Positions 8,113 to 18,079 of a DNA stretch of 64,000 nucleotides are shown piece after piece. The stretch is from Lysobacter arseniciresistens ZS79. GTDB lineage: Bacteria > Pseudomonadota > Gammaproteobacteria > Xanthomonadales > Xanthomonadaceae. Position numbers and translations under genes: made by a program. The notes beneath the pieces were generated by a model. It made no database searches and had not been told where the DNA came from. It saw only the letters and a list, made by a program, of their open reading frames with translations. The stretch spans positions 62,001 to 126,000 of the forward strand of contig NZ_AVPT01000005.1 of the NCBI RefSeq assembly GCF_000768335.1. Direction: 5' to 3'. Within the stretch, counting starts at the first letter, position 1. Each line of letters begins with the position of its first letter.

Positions 8113-9183
8113 ATTCACATCCCGCCCGCACCTGCTTCCATCTGCCTGCTGCGGCTTTCCGCGCTGGGCGACGTGACCCACGTGGTGCCGCTGGTGCGCA
8201 CCCTGCGCGCGGCATGGCCCGACGTGCCGCTGACCTGGGTCATCGGCAAGGGCGAACACCGCCTGCTGCAGGGGCTGGAAGGGGTGGAGTTCGTCGAATA
8301 CGACAAGAAGTCCGGGCTGGCCGGCATGCGGGCGTTGCGTCGCGAACTGCGCGCGCGGCACGGGCGGTTCGACGTGCTGCTGCAGATGCAGGTGTCGGCG
8401 CGTGCCAACCTGCTGTCGGCATTCATCCCGGCGCGGCTGCGGGTGGGCTACGACCGCAGCCGCTCGAAGGATGGCCACGGGCTCTTCATCAACCGGCGGA
8501 TCGCCGACCGCCCGGGCATCCACGTGCTCGACGCGATCGGCAGCTTCAGCGAGCCGCTCGGCCTGCGGCAGGAGCACGTGCGCTGGGACCTGCCGGTGCC
8601 GGACGACGCCCGCGCCTGGGCCGCGGCGCAGTGGCCCGCCGACGGCGCTCCGGTGCTGATGATCTCGCCGTGTTCCAGCCACGTCCGCCGCAACTGGATG
8701 GCCGACCGCTACGCCGCGGTGGCCGACCACGCCGCCGACCGGGGCTGGCGCGTGGTGCTGTGTGGCGGCCGCAGCCAGCTGGAGCGCGACACCGCCGACG
8801 CGATCATCGCCGCGATGCGCGGACCGGTGCTCGACCTGGTCGGCAAGGACACGCTCAAGCAGTTGCCGGCGCTGCTGGAACGCGCCGACCTGGTGATGAC
8901 GCCGGACTCCGGCCCGATGCACATCGCCAACGCGATGGGCAGCAAGGTGCTGGGGCTGCACGCGGCCAGCAACCCGGCCCGCAGCGGCCCGTACTCGGAC
9001 CGCCGCTACTGCGTCGACCGCTACGACGACGCCGCCCGCCGCTACCTCGGCAAGCCCGCGGCGGAACTCGCCTGGGGCACCAAGATCGAGCACGACGGGG
9101 TGATGGAACTGGTCACGGTCGACGACGCCGTCGCCGCGTTCGAGCGCTACCGCGCGGACCACCCCGCACGGCCACCGGCCTAG
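8113..9183 (+). CDS. Glycosyltransferase family 9 (heptosyltransferase-like), start uncertain
   Basis: The product is a GT-B enzyme of the ADP-heptose:LPS heptosyltransferase family. It has the N-terminal nucleotide-fold loop [20 protein letters not shown], the central [17 protein letters not shown] region and the C-terminal donor-binding motif [20 protein letters not shown]. There is no ATG, GTG or TTG in frame between an ATG at 7918, which lies deep inside divergent kdkA, and about base 8170, which is already inside the first conserved strand. I placed the 5' end at an ATT; ATC, ATA or CTG (8146) starts are also possible. It probably adds a sugar to the LPS core. Confidence 0.75.
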   Translation: MHIPPAPASICLLRLSALGDVTHVVPLVRTLRAAWPDVPLTWVIGKGEHRLLQGLEGVEFVEYDKKSGLAGMRALRRELRARHGRFDVLLQMQVSARANLLSAFIPARLRVGYDRSRSKDGHGLFINRRIADRPGIHVLDAIGSFSEPLGLRQEHVRWDLPVPDDARAWAAAQWPADGAPVLMISPCSSHVRRNWMADRYAAVADHAADRGWRVVLCGGRSQLERDTADAIIAAMRGPVLDLVGKDTLKQLPALLERADLVMTPDSGPMHIANAMGSKVLGLHAASNPARSGPYSDRRYCVDRYDDAARRYLGKPAAELAWGTKIEHDGVMELVTVDDAVAAFERYRADHPARPPA

Positions 9184-9198
9184 CGCCGGCGCTGCGCG

Positions 9199-9606
9199 TC
9201 AGGGCGCGTCGCCACCGGTGTAGTCCTCGTACGACTTCTCCTCGACGTACGCCGAGCCAAGCGCGGTGTTGATCTCGCGCTTGAGGCGGGCGCGCTCGTC
9301 GTTCTGGAAGTACACGCTGCGGGCGAGCTTGACGAAGCCCTCGTCGAAGGCCTGGGCCTTCTCCTTGAGCCGGATGTCGTCCTCGATGTCCCACAGCCGC
9401 TCGTTGACGGCCTTCAGGTCCGCACGCAGGCGGACGATGTCGGTGCCGGCGGCCGGGTGCGCCAGCCAGGTCTTCTCCAGCGCGGAGAGTTCGTTGCGGA
9501 CGTTGGCCAGCTTGGCCGGATCGCTCATGCGCTCGGACTTGATCTGCAGGATCGCGATCTTGTCGAGCAGTTCGCCAAAGGACACCGGGACCAGGATTTC
9601 GGACAT
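9199..9606 (-). CDS. DUF6165 family protein
   Basis: The 135-residue protein starts MSEILVPVSFGELLDKIAIL and contains helical segments with SALEKTWLAHP, LWDIEDDIRLKEKAQAFDEG and ARSVYFQNDERARLKREIN. These are features of a small uncharacterised family (DUF6165), often found near LPS or sugar-transfer genes. No signal peptide or membrane segment is visible. It is convergent with the GT9 gene (gap 15 bases). I cannot assign a function. Confidence 0.8.
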   Translation of the reverse strand: MSEILVPVSFGELLDKIAILQIKSERMSDPAKLANVRNELSALEKTWLAHPAAGTDIVRLRADLKAVNERLWDIEDDIRLKEKAQAFDEGFVKLARSVYFQNDERARLKREINTALGSAYVEEKSYEDYTGGDAP

Positions 9607-9672
9607 GACGCCGCCGTTCAGCCAAAGGGGGTGGGCAGTGTACCGCCGCGGCGACGGCGTGCGTCCGGGATA

Positions 9673-9701
9673 TTGCCGGGGCGGCCGGTCACCCGTATCA
9701 T
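9673..9701 (+). promoter_or_regulatory. Candidate sigma-70 promoter for tRNA-Ser(CGA)
   Basis: TTGCCG (9673-9678) and TATCAT (9696-9701) with a 17-base spacer. The tRNA begins 20 bases after the -10 hexamer. Confidence 0.6.
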
Positions 9702-9720
9702 TCCCGGCTCGACTGCAACC

Positions 9721-9811
<91 letters not shown>

Positions 9812-9819
9812 GATCGCAA

Positions 9820-9843
9820 GGGCTGCTCCGGCAGCCCTTTTTT
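9820..9843 (+). terminator. Rho-independent terminator after tRNA-Ser(CGA)
   Basis: GGGCTGC, loop TCCG, GCAGCCC, then six T. Confidence 0.9.
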
Positions 9844-9975
9844 CGCCCGGTGCTTTCGCCGCACCCCGCCGGCCGCGACGCGACGCCGCGCGCGCCTTGC
9901 CTCGCGGCCGCACGGCCCCGATGATTCCGTTCTACGCATTGGAAGAGCCGACGCCGCGACAGGCATGACCGACCC

Positions 9976-10680
9976 ATGATCGAATTCGGACACCTGACGC
10001 ACGTCGGCCTGCGCCGCGAGCTCAACGAGGACAGCTATTACGGCGACAGCGAACTCGGGCTGTGGCTGGTGGCCGACGGCATGGGCGGCCACGAGTACGG
10101 CGAAGTGGCCAGCGCGCTGGCACGCGAGACGATCGTCCGCGAGGTCCGCGACGGCACCCCGCTGGCGCAGGCGATCCGGATCGCCGACGAGGAGATCATG
10201 CGCACCTCGCGCCGCCGCCACGACGCGCTGCCGATGGGCACGACCGTGGTCGCCGCGCGGATCAGCGGCAACCGCTTCGAGGTCGCCTGGGTCGGCGACA
10301 GCCGCATCTACCTGTGGCGCGACGGCCAGCTGGCGCAGCTGTCGCAGGACCACAGCTACGTGCAGGAGCTGATCGCCAATGGCGCGATCACCCACGAACA
10401 GGCGCGCAGCCACCCGCACCGCAACGTGGTCACCCAGGCACTGGGCGTGACCGACCCGCGCAACCTCAACGTCGAGACCATGACCGGCGAGTTGCGCCCC
10501 GGCATGCAGCTGCTGCTGTGCAGCGACGGCCTGACCGAGGAGGTCGACGACCGCAGCATCGCGCGGGTGCTGGAGCACGACGACTGCAGCGCGCAGGAGT
10601 GCGTCGACCGGCTGGTGGCGGCGGCACTCGATGGTGGCGGCTCCGACAACATCACCGTGGTGCTGGTGCGCCGTCACTGA
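9976..10680 (+). CDS. PP2C-family serine/threonine protein phosphatase
   Basis: The 234-residue protein is a bacterial PPM/PP2C phosphatase of the Stp1/PrpC type. The metal-binding and catalytic motifs appear in order: RRELNEDSYYG, WLVADGMGGHEYGE, WVGDSRIYLW, LCSDGLTEEV and GGSDNITVVLV. It dephosphorylates Ser/Thr residues in the cytoplasm and often opposes an Hanks-type kinase. No kinase gene lies next to it. It stands alone between tRNA-Ser and convergent dnaQ. Confidence 0.93.
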   Translation: MIEFGHLTHVGLRRELNEDSYYGDSELGLWLVADGMGGHEYGEVASALARETIVREVRDGTPLAQAIRIADEEIMRTSRRRHDALPMGTTVVAARISGNRFEVAWVGDSRIYLWRDGQLAQLSQDHSYVQELIANGAITHEQARSHPHRNVVTQALGVTDPRNLNVETMTGELRPGMQLLLCSDGLTEEVDDRSIARVLEHDDCSAQECVDRLVAAALDGGGSDNITVVLVRRH

Positions 10681-10720
10681 GCGACACTCCGGCGGGCACT
10701 GACCACCCCGCCGCGGCGCC

Positions 10721-11455
10721 TCAGCCTGCGACCGCCTCCGCTTCGCCGTCCGCGAAGGCACGGTCCCACAGCGCCACGCCGGCCTTTTTGCGCAGCGTCG
10801 CCAGGCGTGCCTCGTGCGCCGCCAGGTCGGCCGCTTCCACCTCGACCCGCGGCCGCGGACGACTGGTGTCGAGCTTGAAGCGCGGCACCGCGACTTCCTC
10901 GACCTGCGCCTCGGCGGCGTCGAAGCCGATCTCCTCCTGGCCCGAGGTCAGGCCGATGTAGACCTCGGCCAGCAACTGGGCGTCGAGCAGCGCGCCGTGC
11001 AATTGGCGGTGGGCGTTGTCGACGCCGAGCCGGCGGCACAGGGCGTCCAGCGAGTTGCGCTGGCCCGGGAAGCGCTGGCGCGCCAGCAACAGCGAGTCCT
11101 CCACCCGGCAGCGGTCGCCGAGACAGCCGTACTGCGCGCCCGCCATCCGCAGCTCGTTGTCGAGGAAGCCGACGTCGAACGCGGCGTTGTGGATCACCAG
11201 CTCGGCGCCGTCGATGAACTCGAGGAACTCGTCGACCACCTCGGCGAAGCGCGGCTTGTCGGCGAGGAACTCCAGCGTCAGCCCGGTGACCTCCTGCGCG
11301 CCCTGCTCGAACTCGCGGTCCGGGTTGAGGTAACGGTGGAAGGTCCGCCCGGTCGGCCGGCGCTCGACGAACTCGACGCAGCCGATCTCGACCACGCGGT
11401 TGCCGCGCTCCCAGCTCAGGCCGGTGGTTTCGGTATCGAGGATGACCTGGCGCAT
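10721..11455 (-). CDS. dnaQ: DNA polymerase III subunit epsilon (proofreading exonuclease)
   Basis: DnaQ is the 3'-5' proofreading exonuclease of the replicase. Exo motifs are visible: ExoI DTETTGL with Asp7 and Glu9, ExoII VIHNAAFDVGFLD, and ExoIII HGALLDAQLLAEVY (HxxxD). The C-terminal tail, about 60 residues, should bind the alpha subunit. Total length is 244 residues, as in E. coli. It follows rnhA on the same strand; rnhA-dnaQ adjacency is conserved in gammaproteobacteria. Confidence 0.96.
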   Translation of the reverse strand: MRQVILDTETTGLSWERGNRVVEIGCVEFVERRPTGRTFHRYLNPDREFEQGAQEVTGLTLEFLADKPRFAEVVDEFLEFIDGAELVIHNAAFDVGFLDNELRMAGAQYGCLGDRCRVEDSLLLARQRFPGQRNSLDALCRRLGVDNAHRQLHGALLDAQLLAEVYIGLTSGQEEIGFDAAEAQVEEVAVPRFKLDTSRPRPRVEVEAADLAAHEARLATLRKKAGVALWDRAFADGEAEAVAG

Positions 11456-11494
11456 GGCGGTCAGTGTAAGCGAGCGCGGCGCAGCGGCTGCGAC

Positions 11495-11965
11495 TCAGCG
11501 CGCATGGACCGCGGCGGCGGTGCGCAGCTTGATCGCCTCGTCGCGCGCGAGCACGTCGACGCGCTCGTTGTCGGGGTTGCCGGAGTGGCCCTTCACCCAG
11601 CGCCAGTCGACCGCGTGGCGCTGCGCGGCCGCGTGCAGGCGCTCCCACAGGTCGCGGTTCTTGACCGGCTCGCCGGCGGCGGTCTTCCAGCCGCGACGCA
11701 GCCAGTTGGCCATCCACGTGGTGATGCCCTGGCGCACGTACTGGGAGTCGGTGTGCAGGACCACCTCGCATGGCGCGGTCAGCGCCTCAAGCGCGGCGAT
11801 CGCCGCCATCAGCTCCATCCGGTTGTTGGTGGTGTCGACTTCGCCGCCGACCAGTTCGCGCTCGCGTTCGCCGTAACGCAGCAGCGCGGCCCAGCCGCCG
11901 GGTCCGGGATTGCCGAGGCAGGCGCCGTCGGTGTGGATCTCGACCTGTTTTTTCGCATTCGTCAT
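11495..11965 (-). CDS. rnhA: Ribonuclease HI
   Basis: RNase HI cuts the RNA strand of RNA-DNA hybrids. The 156-residue protein has the catalytic carboxylates Asp13 ([12 protein letters not shown]), Glu51 (NNRMELMAA) and Asp73 (LHTDSQYV), and the C-terminal [13 protein letters not shown] segment with the flexible His and last Asp. Its ATG overlaps the stop codon of the upstream methyltransferase-like gene (ATGA), so the two are coupled. Confidence 0.96.
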   Translation of the reverse strand: MTNAKKQVEIHTDGACLGNPGPGGWAALLRYGERERELVGGEVDTTNNRMELMAAIAALEALTAPCEVVLHTDSQYVRQGITTWMANWLRRGWKTAAGEPVKNRDLWERLHAAAQRHAVDWRWVKGHSGNPDNERVDVLARDEAIKLRTAAAVHAR

Positions 11966-12678
11966 CCGCGCATTATCGGCGTTGCCGGCTGGCGGTGCGC
12001 GTCGGCGTGGGCCGGGTTCCGCCCGGCCTGCCAGCGCAGGCGCTGCAGGCGCGCGGGCGGCACCACGGCGCGCTCGCGCTTGTTGACCGTCAGCGCGAAG
12101 CTCGCGCGCAGGCGGTCGGTCGCGCCGACGCCGGCACCGCCTGAACCCTCGCGCCAGTGCGAGCCGATCCACTGCAGGCTGACCGCACCGGCCGGGAAAC
12201 CGGAGCGCCGCAGCGCCGCCTGCCAATGGCCCGGGTCGCGCGCACGCAGGCCGCTGCGGGCCCAGCGCAACCGGTACGGCGTCCACGGGTTGAGCGCGGC
12301 CAGCCACAACGTGCCGCCGGGCGCGAGGATGCGGGCGCATTCGCCCAGCAATTCGTCGGGCGCCGCGGCGTCGTCGAGCACGTGCTGCAGCAGTACCGCG
12401 CCGAACGCCTCGCTGGCCAGCGGCAACGGCAACCGGCAGTGCAGTGAGCCGTTCCACCGGTCGGGGCCGTGCCGCAGCAGCAGTCCGCGCGCGCCCGCGT
12501 TCGGCAGCGGCGCGGCATCGACGCCGAGCCAGATCCGCGGCAGCGCCGGGCAGCCACTGATGACCCGCTGCACCGCGCGCGCCTCGTCGTCGAGCAGACG
12601 CTGGCCGGCCACGCCGGCGAACCAGTCGAAGGGCGAGCCGGTGGGCCCGGTTTGACGATCGGACAGGGTCAGGGGCAT
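11962..12678 (-). CDS. YafS-like class I methyltransferase homologue, degenerate SAM motif
   Basis: The 238-residue protein has the class I methyltransferase pattern in its second half ([33 protein letters not shown]). The usual Gly-rich SAM-binding motif I is poorly kept: the strand reads [12 protein letters not shown], without GxGxG. In E. coli the methyltransferase-like gene yafS sits in the same place, between gloB and rnhA, which supports the assignment. The ATG at 12678 gives a normal family length; the frame extends further but overlaps divergent gloB. Whether it still binds SAM is open. Confidence 0.75.
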   Translation of the reverse strand: MPLTLSDRQTGPTGSPFDWFAGVAGQRLLDDEARAVQRVISGCPALPRIWLGVDAAPLPNAGARGLLLRHGPDRWNGSLHCRLPLPLASEAFGAVLLQHVLDDAAAPDELLGECARILAPGGTLWLAALNPWTPYRLRWARSGLRARDPGHWQAALRRSGFPAGAVSLQWIGSHWREGSGGAGVGATDRLRASFALTVNKRERAVVPPARLQRLRWQAGRNPAHADAHRQPATPIMRG

Positions 12679-12751
12679 GGTCGCGAAGCCTCGCCACCGA
12701 TGGCGACCCGGCCATTCTGCGCCAGACCCGGCGCGCCCCCAAGGAGCCGCC

Positions 12752-13528
12752 ATGCAACTGCAAGCCTTGCCCGCGCTGGCCGACAACTACATCTGGTTGC
12801 TGCGCACCGGCGACGGCGCGCTGGTGGTCGACCCCGGTGACGCGGCGCCGGTGCTGGCGGCGGCCGATGCCGGAGGGTTCGCGGTCGACGCGGTCCTGCT
12901 GACCCACCACCATCACGACCACGTCGGTGGCACTGCTCAACTGCACGCGCGCTGGCCCGGGCTGGAGGTCCACGGCCCGCACGACACGCGTATCACGACC
13001 ACGACCCGCCGGGTCGGCAACGGCGATACCGTCCGTGCCGCCGGCCTCGCTTTCGACGTGATCGAGGTCCCGGGCCACACCACCAGCCACATCGCGTTTT
13101 TCCACGAGGCGGGCGCGGAAAGCCTGCTGTTCTGCGGCGACACCCTGTTCAGCCTCGGTTGCGGCCGTCTTTTCGAGGGTAGCGCGGCGCAGATGCACGA
13201 TTCACTATCGCGCCTGGCCGCCCTGCCGGGCCCCACCCGGGTCTGCTGCGGCCACGAATACACGTTGTCCAACGCCGCCTTCGCGCGCGTGGTCGACCCC
13301 GACAACCCGGCGCTGCGGCGCCGAACCGAAGAGGCCAAGGCCATGCGCGACGACGCCCGCCCCACCCTGCCCGGCACGCTTGCCGAAGAACTCGCGTGCA
13401 ATCCGTTCCTGCGTTGCGACCAGCCGGCCGTGGTCGCCGCGGTCGAGCGCCACGCCGGCCAGCCGCTCGCCGACGCGACGGCGGTGTTCGCCGGGCTGCG
13501 TCGCTGGAAGGACGGGTTCGCCGGATGA
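12752..13528 (+). CDS. gloB: Hydroxyacylglutathione hydrolase (glyoxalase II)
   Basis: GloB hydrolyses S-D-lactoylglutathione to D-lactate and glutathione, the second step of methylglyoxal removal. The 258-residue protein starts [17 protein letters not shown], has the binuclear zinc motif THHHHDH (residues 51-57), GHTTSHI, the [16 protein letters not shown] ligand segment and [12 protein letters not shown] for glutathione binding. The ATG at 12752 follows an AAGGAG ribosome-binding site. The mltD start overlaps its stop. Confidence 0.95.
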   Translation: MQLQALPALADNYIWLLRTGDGALVVDPGDAAPVLAAADAGGFAVDAVLLTHHHHDHVGGTAQLHARWPGLEVHGPHDTRITTTTRRVGNGDTVRAAGLAFDVIEVPGHTTSHIAFFHEAGAESLLFCGDTLFSLGCGRLFEGSAAQMHDSLSRLAALPGPTRVCCGHEYTLSNAAFARVVDPDNPALRRRTEEAKAMRDDARPTLPGTLAEELACNPFLRCDQPAVVAAVERHAGQPLADATAVFAGLRRWKDGFAG

Positions 13529-14589
13529 CCCGGCGCACACGCGGGTTCCCGTTGGCGGCCGCATGCGCGTTGGCGATGTTGCTGCCGGTGGCGGCGGCCA
13601 GCGATGCCCCGGCAGGCGCCACCGCCAGCAGCACCGCCCCCGGCAGCGCCGTCATCGAAACGCCGCCGCAGCCCCGCAACGGCCACGACATCTACCGCCA
13701 GTTCCGCGAAGGCCTCTCCGGCCCCGCCTGCACCGCCGGCGTGAGCGAGCGCTGGCGCAAGCACTTCGCCGGCGCGCCGGGCCGCCTCGCCGAAGCCGAC
13801 GAGGGCACCCTCGCCCTGTTCGGCTACGTCGTCGACGCCCTGCAGGAGGCCAGCCTGCCGACCGAGTACGCGCTGATCCCGTTCGTCGAAAGCGGCTACA
13901 AGCCCGACGCCCGCAGCCCGCTCGGCCCGACCGGGCTGTGGCAGATGATCAAGCTCACCGCGCGCGCCCAGAAGGTGCCGATCCGCAGCGGCTACGACGG
14001 CCGCCTGTCGCCGATCGACTCGACCCGCGCCGCGGTGCGCTACCTCAAGACCCTGCACGGCATGTTCGCCGGCGACTGGCGCCTGGCGGCAATGGCCTAC
14101 AACGCCGGCGAGTACCGGATCCTCGGTGCGCTCCGGAAGGCCGGCCAGGTCGCGCGCGACGCCCGACCGGAGGAGTTGCCGGGCGTCTCCGGCATCACCC
14201 ACGCCTACGTGCGCAAGCTGCAGGCGCTGGCCTGTTTGCTTGAGGAAGCCGAGGATGGCGAACAGTGGATGCGAGCGCTCGACCGGCCGGTGCCGCGGCT
14301 GGTGCCGGTCGACGTGGCACCCGACGTCACCCGCGTCGAAGGCTGGGCGCAGGCCAACGGCCGCGACCCCAGGCACCTGCGACGGCTGAACCCCGCCTTC
14401 GTCGCCGGCCGTATCCGCCACGACGGCAACATGGTCCGGCTGCTGGTGCCCACGCCGGCGTACGCGGCGCTGGAACCGGTGGACGCTCAAGGGCAAGGCA
14501 CCGGCGACGCCCCGGCCGCCGTCGCCCAGACGCGGGGCCCGGCCCCCGTCGCCGACGATCCGCGGGGGCGCGGCGCCGGCAGCGACTGA
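13525..14589 (+). CDS. mltD: Membrane-bound lytic murein transglycosylase D-like protein
   Basis: The 354-residue protein cleaves peptidoglycan glycan strands in the periplasm. It has a signal peptide (about residues 1-25, no lipobox Cys) and an SLT domain with catalytic Glu122 in [20 protein letters not shown] and the [10 protein letters not shown] motif. The C-terminal part ([15 protein letters not shown]...NPAF) looks like one degenerate LysM repeat, fewer than in E. coli MltD. Its ATG overlaps the gloB stop (ATGA). The mltD-gloB pair is conserved in gammaproteobacteria. Confidence 0.85.
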   Translation: MTRRTRGFPLAAACALAMLLPVAAASDAPAGATASSTAPGSAVIETPPQPRNGHDIYRQFREGLSGPACTAGVSERWRKHFAGAPGRLAEADEGTLALFGYVVDALQEASLPTEYALIPFVESGYKPDARSPLGPTGLWQMIKLTARAQKVPIRSGYDGRLSPIDSTRAAVRYLKTLHGMFAGDWRLAAMAYNAGEYRILGALRKAGQVARDARPEELPGVSGITHAYVRKLQALACLLEEAEDGEQWMRALDRPVPRLVPVDVAPDVTRVEGWAQANGRDPRHLRRLNPAFVAGRIRHDGNMVRLLVPTPAYAALEPVDAQGQGTGDAPAAVAQTRGPAPVADDPRGRGAGSD

Positions 14590-14679
14590 CGGCCGCCGCG
14601 GCCCATCGATCCCTCGCCGGGTGGTTAAACTAGCGGATTGCCGGCCACGCCCGGCCGCAACGAGCATCGAGGAGCAACC

Positions 14680-15474
14680 ATGGGTTTCCTGCAAGGCAAG
14701 CGCGCACTCATCACCGGCATCGCCAGCGACCGCTCGATCGCCAGCGGCATCGCCGAGGCCATGCACCGCCAGGGCGCGGAACTGGCCTTCACCTACCTCA
14801 ACGACAAGCTGCGCCCGCGGGTCGAGAAGGCCGCGGCCGCGCTGGGCAGCGACATCGTTCTGCCGCTGGACGTCTCCAGCGACGAGCAGATCAACGCCTG
14901 CTTCGAGCAGCTCGGCCAGCGCTGGGACGGCTTCGACATCCTCGTCCACGCGATCGCCTACGCCCCGCGCGAGGCGATCGAGGGCGAATTCCTCGATGGA
15001 CTGACCCGCGAGAACTGGAACACCGCGCACGAGATCTCGGCGTTCTCGCTGGCGGCGATGGCCAAGGCCGCGCGCCCGCTGATGAAGGACCGCAACGGCT
15101 CGATCCTGACCCTGAGCTACCTCGGTGCCGAGCGCGCGCTGCAGAACTACAACGTGATGGGCGTGGCCAAGGCCAGCCTCGAGGCGACGGTTCGCTACCT
15201 CGCGCTCAACCTCGGTCCGGAGGGCACCCGCGTCAACGCGATCTCGGCCGGCCCGATCAAGACCCTGTCGGCCGCGGGCATCGCCAACTTCCGCAAGATG
15301 CTCGGCCACTTCGAGCAGTACGCGCCGCTGCGCCGCAGCGTGACGATCGAGGACGTCGGCAACACCGCCGCGTTCCTGTGCTCGGACCTGGCCGCCGGCA
15401 TCACCGGCGAGGTCACCTACGTCGACTCGGGCTACAACATCCTCGGCATGACCGGCATCGGCGACGAGGACTGA
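14680..15474 (+). CDS. fabI: Enoyl-[acyl-carrier-protein] reductase (NADH)
   Basis: FabI reduces the enoyl-ACP double bond in the last step of fatty-acid elongation. The 264-residue protein has the FabI-type nucleotide site [16 protein letters not shown], and Tyr147, Tyr157 and Lys164, equal to the catalytic set of E. coli FabI shifted by one. The ATG at 14680 is preceded by GAGGAGC. It stands alone, ended by a strong hairpin shared with convergent ppiD. It is the target class for triclosan-type inhibitors. Confidence 0.96.
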   Translation: MGFLQGKRALITGIASDRSIASGIAEAMHRQGAELAFTYLNDKLRPRVEKAAAALGSDIVLPLDVSSDEQINACFEQLGQRWDGFDILVHAIAYAPREAIEGEFLDGLTRENWNTAHEISAFSLAAMAKAARPLMKDRNGSILTLSYLGAERALQNYNVMGVAKASLEATVRYLALNLGPEGTRVNAISAGPIKTLSAAGIANFRKMLGHFEQYAPLRRSVTIEDVGNTAAFLCSDLAAGITGEVTYVDSGYNILGMTGIGDED

Positions 15475-15496
15475 GCGGCAGTCAACCTCCGCCCAC

Positions 15497-15527
15497 GAAA
15501 AAGCCCGGCGCGAAGCCGGGCTTTTTC
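15497..15527. terminator. Bidirectional terminator between fabI and ppiD
   Basis: AAAAAGCCCGGC and GCCGGGCTTTTT form a perfect stem with A-rich and T-rich flanks, so it can end transcription from both convergent genes. Confidence 0.9.
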
Positions 15528-15554
15528 GTGTCCGGGGCGAATCCGGTCGGTGGA

Positions 15555-17537
15555 TCAGAGGTTCGCCTCGACCACTTCGATCTTCATCCCCGCGCGCAGC
15601 GCCGACACCAGCGCCTGCACGTCGTTCATGCCGGCGAACTGGGCGATCTGCCCCGCCAGCATCTCGCGCTGGGCGGCCGGCACCTCGGCGACGTCGCCCG
15701 GCACCACCTTCTCCACCGCGAACAGCACGATGGTGCCGTCGTCGAGGATCCGCACGCCGTGGGCCGGCTTGCCGTCGGCGGCGGGCCGGGTGGCGAAGAT
15801 CGCCTGCGACACCGACTCGTCGATCAGCGGTGCGCCGCGCGGCACGCCGGGCACCGACTGCGGCGCCGGCAGCGATTCGGCCTCCGCCAGTGCCGCCAGG
15901 GTGGTGCCGCCGTCGAGCTTCGCCAGCAGCGCGTCGGCGCGCTCGCGGGCGGCCGTGCGGGCGCGGTCGGAACGCAGGTCGGCCACCACCTGCTCGCGGA
16001 CCTCGGCCAGCGGCCGCGCGGCGGCCGGCAAGTGCTCGGTGACGCGGATCCAGGCGGTGCGGCCCGGCGCGATCTCGATCGGGTCACTGACGGTCCCGTC
16101 CTCGATCAGCACATCGGAGAACGCCGCCTGCCGCAGTGCCGGATTGGCCGCCAGCCCGTCGCTCGCATCGCGCGGGAACGGCCCGAGTTTCTGCACCTGC
16201 ACCCCTGCGACCTCGGCCGCCGGCGCCAGCGCACCCGGGTTGGCGAGGACCGCGTCGACCACCTGCGAGGAGATGTCGTTGAACGCCTGCTCACGGTCGG
16301 CCTCGGCCTGCTCGGCGGCAAGGGTCTCGCGCACCTGCTCGAACGACTCGCTCGCGCCGGCCTTGACCTCGCGCAGCTGGATCACGTGCCAGCCGAAGTC
16401 GCTCTTGACCGGTTCGCTGACCTGCCCCGGCTCGAGCGCGAACAGCGCCTCGGAGAACGGGCCGGGCATCATGTCGCGGCTGATCCAGCCGAGGTCGCCG
16501 CCGGCGGTGCTGGAACCGGTGTCGTCGCTGTACTCGGCCGCCAGCGCCGCGAAGTCCGCGCCCTCGGCGCGCGCCAGCCCCGCGACCTTCGCCGCTTCGG
16601 CCTGGGCCGCCTGCTGCGCGGCGGCATCGGCGTCGGCCGGCACCTCGATCAGGATGTGCGAGGCCAGCCGCTGCTCCTGCGACGCGAACTTGTCCTGCTC
16701 CTCCTGATAGCGCGCGCGCAGGGTCGCCTCGTCGGCCGGCTGCGGCGCCGGCAGCGCCGACATGTCCAGCTCGATGTACTCGATCGCGACGCGCTCGGGC
16801 GCCCGGTAGTCCTCGAGGTGGGCTTCGTACCAGGCCTGCACCTCGGCAGCGGCCGGCGCGGCCGCGGGATCGGTCGCCGGCGGCGGGACCACCATCAGGC
16901 TGACATCGCGGCGCTCGCCCATCAGGCGGATCAGGCGGTCGAGTTCGGCGTCGGTGACGAAGTTGCTGTTGGCGATCGCGGTCGACACCAGGCTCTGCTG
17001 CAGGCCCTCGCGCACCAGCTGGTCGAACTGCGCCGGGCTCTGCGCCGGCACCTGCGAGGCGAGCGCGAGCTGGTAGCGCTGCGGGTCGAAACGGCCGTCG
17101 ACCTGGAACGCGGGGATCGCCTGGATCGCATCGCGCACCATCGCGTCGCTGACCACGACGCCGGCCTGCTCGGCCGCCATCGCCTGCACGCGCTGGTCGA
17201 TGAGCGTCTCCAGCACCAGGCGCTTGTTCTCCACGCTCTCGAACTCGCGCGCGTCAAACGCGTCGCCCAGTTCGGCGCGTTGCTGCTGGCGCACCTGCTC
17301 GAAGCGCTGGCGGAACTCGTCGACGTTGATCTCTTCGTGGCGCCAGAACACCGACACCGGCCAGAACGACGGCGCGCCCGCCCACCAGGTCGGTGGCGCC
17401 TGGATCGTCGCCACCGTGGTGTTGCTGCGCTGGACCATGTACTGCTCAAGCCCGAAGAAGGCGAACGGAACGATCAGCAGCCCGAGGATCACCGTGGCGA
17501 TCCATCCGGAGGTCTTGTCGCGGAGTTTCTGCAGCAT
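15555..17537 (-). CDS. ppiD: PpiD-like periplasmic folding chaperone (SurA/parvulin family)
   Basis: PpiD is anchored in the inner membrane and helps newly exported proteins at the Sec exit. The 660-residue protein has an N-terminal transmembrane helix (about 13-32, [17 protein letters not shown]), SurA_N-like helices to about 250, and one parvulin domain around 265-380 ([33 protein letters not shown]). A second degenerate rotamase-like region follows. E. coli PpiD is 623 residues. It is the last gene of the clp-lon-hupB quality-control block, separated by tRNA genes. Confidence 0.92.
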   Translation of the reverse strand: MLQKLRDKTSGWIATVILGLLIVPFAFFGLEQYMVQRSNTTVATIQAPPTWWAGAPSFWPVSVFWRHEEINVDEFRQRFEQVRQQQRAELGDAFDAREFESVENKRLVLETLIDQRVQAMAAEQAGVVVSDAMVRDAIQAIPAFQVDGRFDPQRYQLALASQVPAQSPAQFDQLVREGLQQSLVSTAIANSNFVTDAELDRLIRLMGERRDVSLMVVPPPATDPAAAPAAAEVQAWYEAHLEDYRAPERVAIEYIELDMSALPAPQPADEATLRARYQEEQDKFASQEQRLASHILIEVPADADAAAQQAAQAEAAKVAGLARAEGADFAALAAEYSDDTGSSTAGGDLGWISRDMMPGPFSEALFALEPGQVSEPVKSDFGWHVIQLREVKAGASESFEQVRETLAAEQAEADREQAFNDISSQVVDAVLANPGALAPAAEVAGVQVQKLGPFPRDASDGLAANPALRQAAFSDVLIEDGTVSDPIEIAPGRTAWIRVTEHLPAAARPLAEVREQVVADLRSDRARTAARERADALLAKLDGGTTLAALAEAESLPAPQSVPGVPRGAPLIDESVSQAIFATRPAADGKPAHGVRILDDGTIVLFAVEKVVPGDVAEVPAAQREMLAGQIAQFAGMNDVQALVSALRAGMKIEVVEANL

Positions 17538-17606
17538 GGGAACGGTCAGTCGTCAGGCGGAAGCCGCACAGTCTAGCGCGGTTGCCGGGTCGGCTGGCTG
17601 GACCAT

Positions 17607-17633
17607 AAAAAAAGGCGCCGTTTCCGGCGCCTT
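17607..17633 (-). terminator. Terminator after tRNA-Asp copy 2
   Basis: Read on the minus strand: AAGGCGCCGG, loop AAA, CGGCGCC, then seven T. It lies 15 bases 3' of the promoter-distal tRNA-Asp. Confidence 0.88.
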
Positions 17634-17647
17634 GGACAACTCGACGA

Positions 17648-17724
17648 TGGCGGAGCGGACGGGACTCGAACCCGCGACCTCCGGCGTGACAGGCCAGCAT
17701 TCTAACCAACTGAACTACCGCTCC
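17648..17724 (-). tRNA. tRNA-Asp (GTC), promoter-distal copy
   Basis: The 77-base tRNA has acceptor GGAGCGG/CCGCTCC, anticodon arm CCTGTCACGCCGG (anticodon GTC) and an encoded CCA. Apart from one acceptor base pair it is identical to the copy at 17849-17925. Confidence 0.96.
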
Positions 17725-17807
17725 ACGTCGTGCAACCATGTTGCCGGCGGCGCTGCAAGGCAGCAACCGCGGCGGCAACGAGCCATGCGAAAAACGACGG
17801 CTCTCAT

Positions 17808-17841
17808 AAAAAGAGAAGCGCCGGACGGATCCGGCGCTTCG
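17808..17841 (-). terminator. Terminator between the two tRNA-Asp genes
   Basis: Read on the minus strand: GAAGCGCCGG, loop ATCCGT, CCGGCGCTTC, then TCTTTTT. Each tRNA-Asp copy therefore has its own terminator. Confidence 0.88.
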
Positions 17842-17848
17842 GTGTTAC

Positions 17849-17925
17849 TGGCGGAGTGGACGGGACTCGAACCCGCGACCTCCGGCGTGACAGGCCAGCA
17901 TTCTAACCAACTGAACTACCACTCC
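17849..17925 (-). tRNA. tRNA-Asp (GTC), promoter-proximal copy
   Basis: Same body as the other tRNA-Asp, but acceptor GGAGTGG/CCACTCC: a C-G pair has become a T-A pair at position 5:68, so pairing is kept. Encoded CCA. It follows tRNA-Val by 33 bases and is probably transcribed with it. Confidence 0.96.
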
Positions 17926-17958
17926 GCACTTCGAACACTTTGGAACGTTACCCGGTGC

Positions 17959-18033
17959 TGGTGGGTGCTGAGGGTTTCGAACCCCCGACCCTCTCCGTGT
18001 AAAGGAGACGCTCTACCACTGAGCTAAGCACCC
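17959..18033 (-). tRNA. tRNA-Val (TAC)
   Basis: The 75-base tRNA has acceptor GGGTGCT/AGCACCC, anticodon loop TTTACAC (anticodon TAC) and encoded CCA. It lies 46 bases after the hupB stop. The hupB-tRNA-Val-tRNA-Asp order is known from Xanthomonadaceae. Confidence 0.96.
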
Positions 18034-18079
18034 TGTATCACAGGACCGGCGCGATGTTCAGCGTCGGCGGGTGAGCTGC

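Noticed and set aside
15378-17576. 732-codon plus-strand open frame opposite ppiD
   Set aside because: Starts inside fabI in another frame and mirrors ppiD; no recognisable domain.
17648-17925. CRISPR-like tandem repeat
   Set aside because: The repeated unit is a complete tRNA-Asp gene with its terminator, present twice only.
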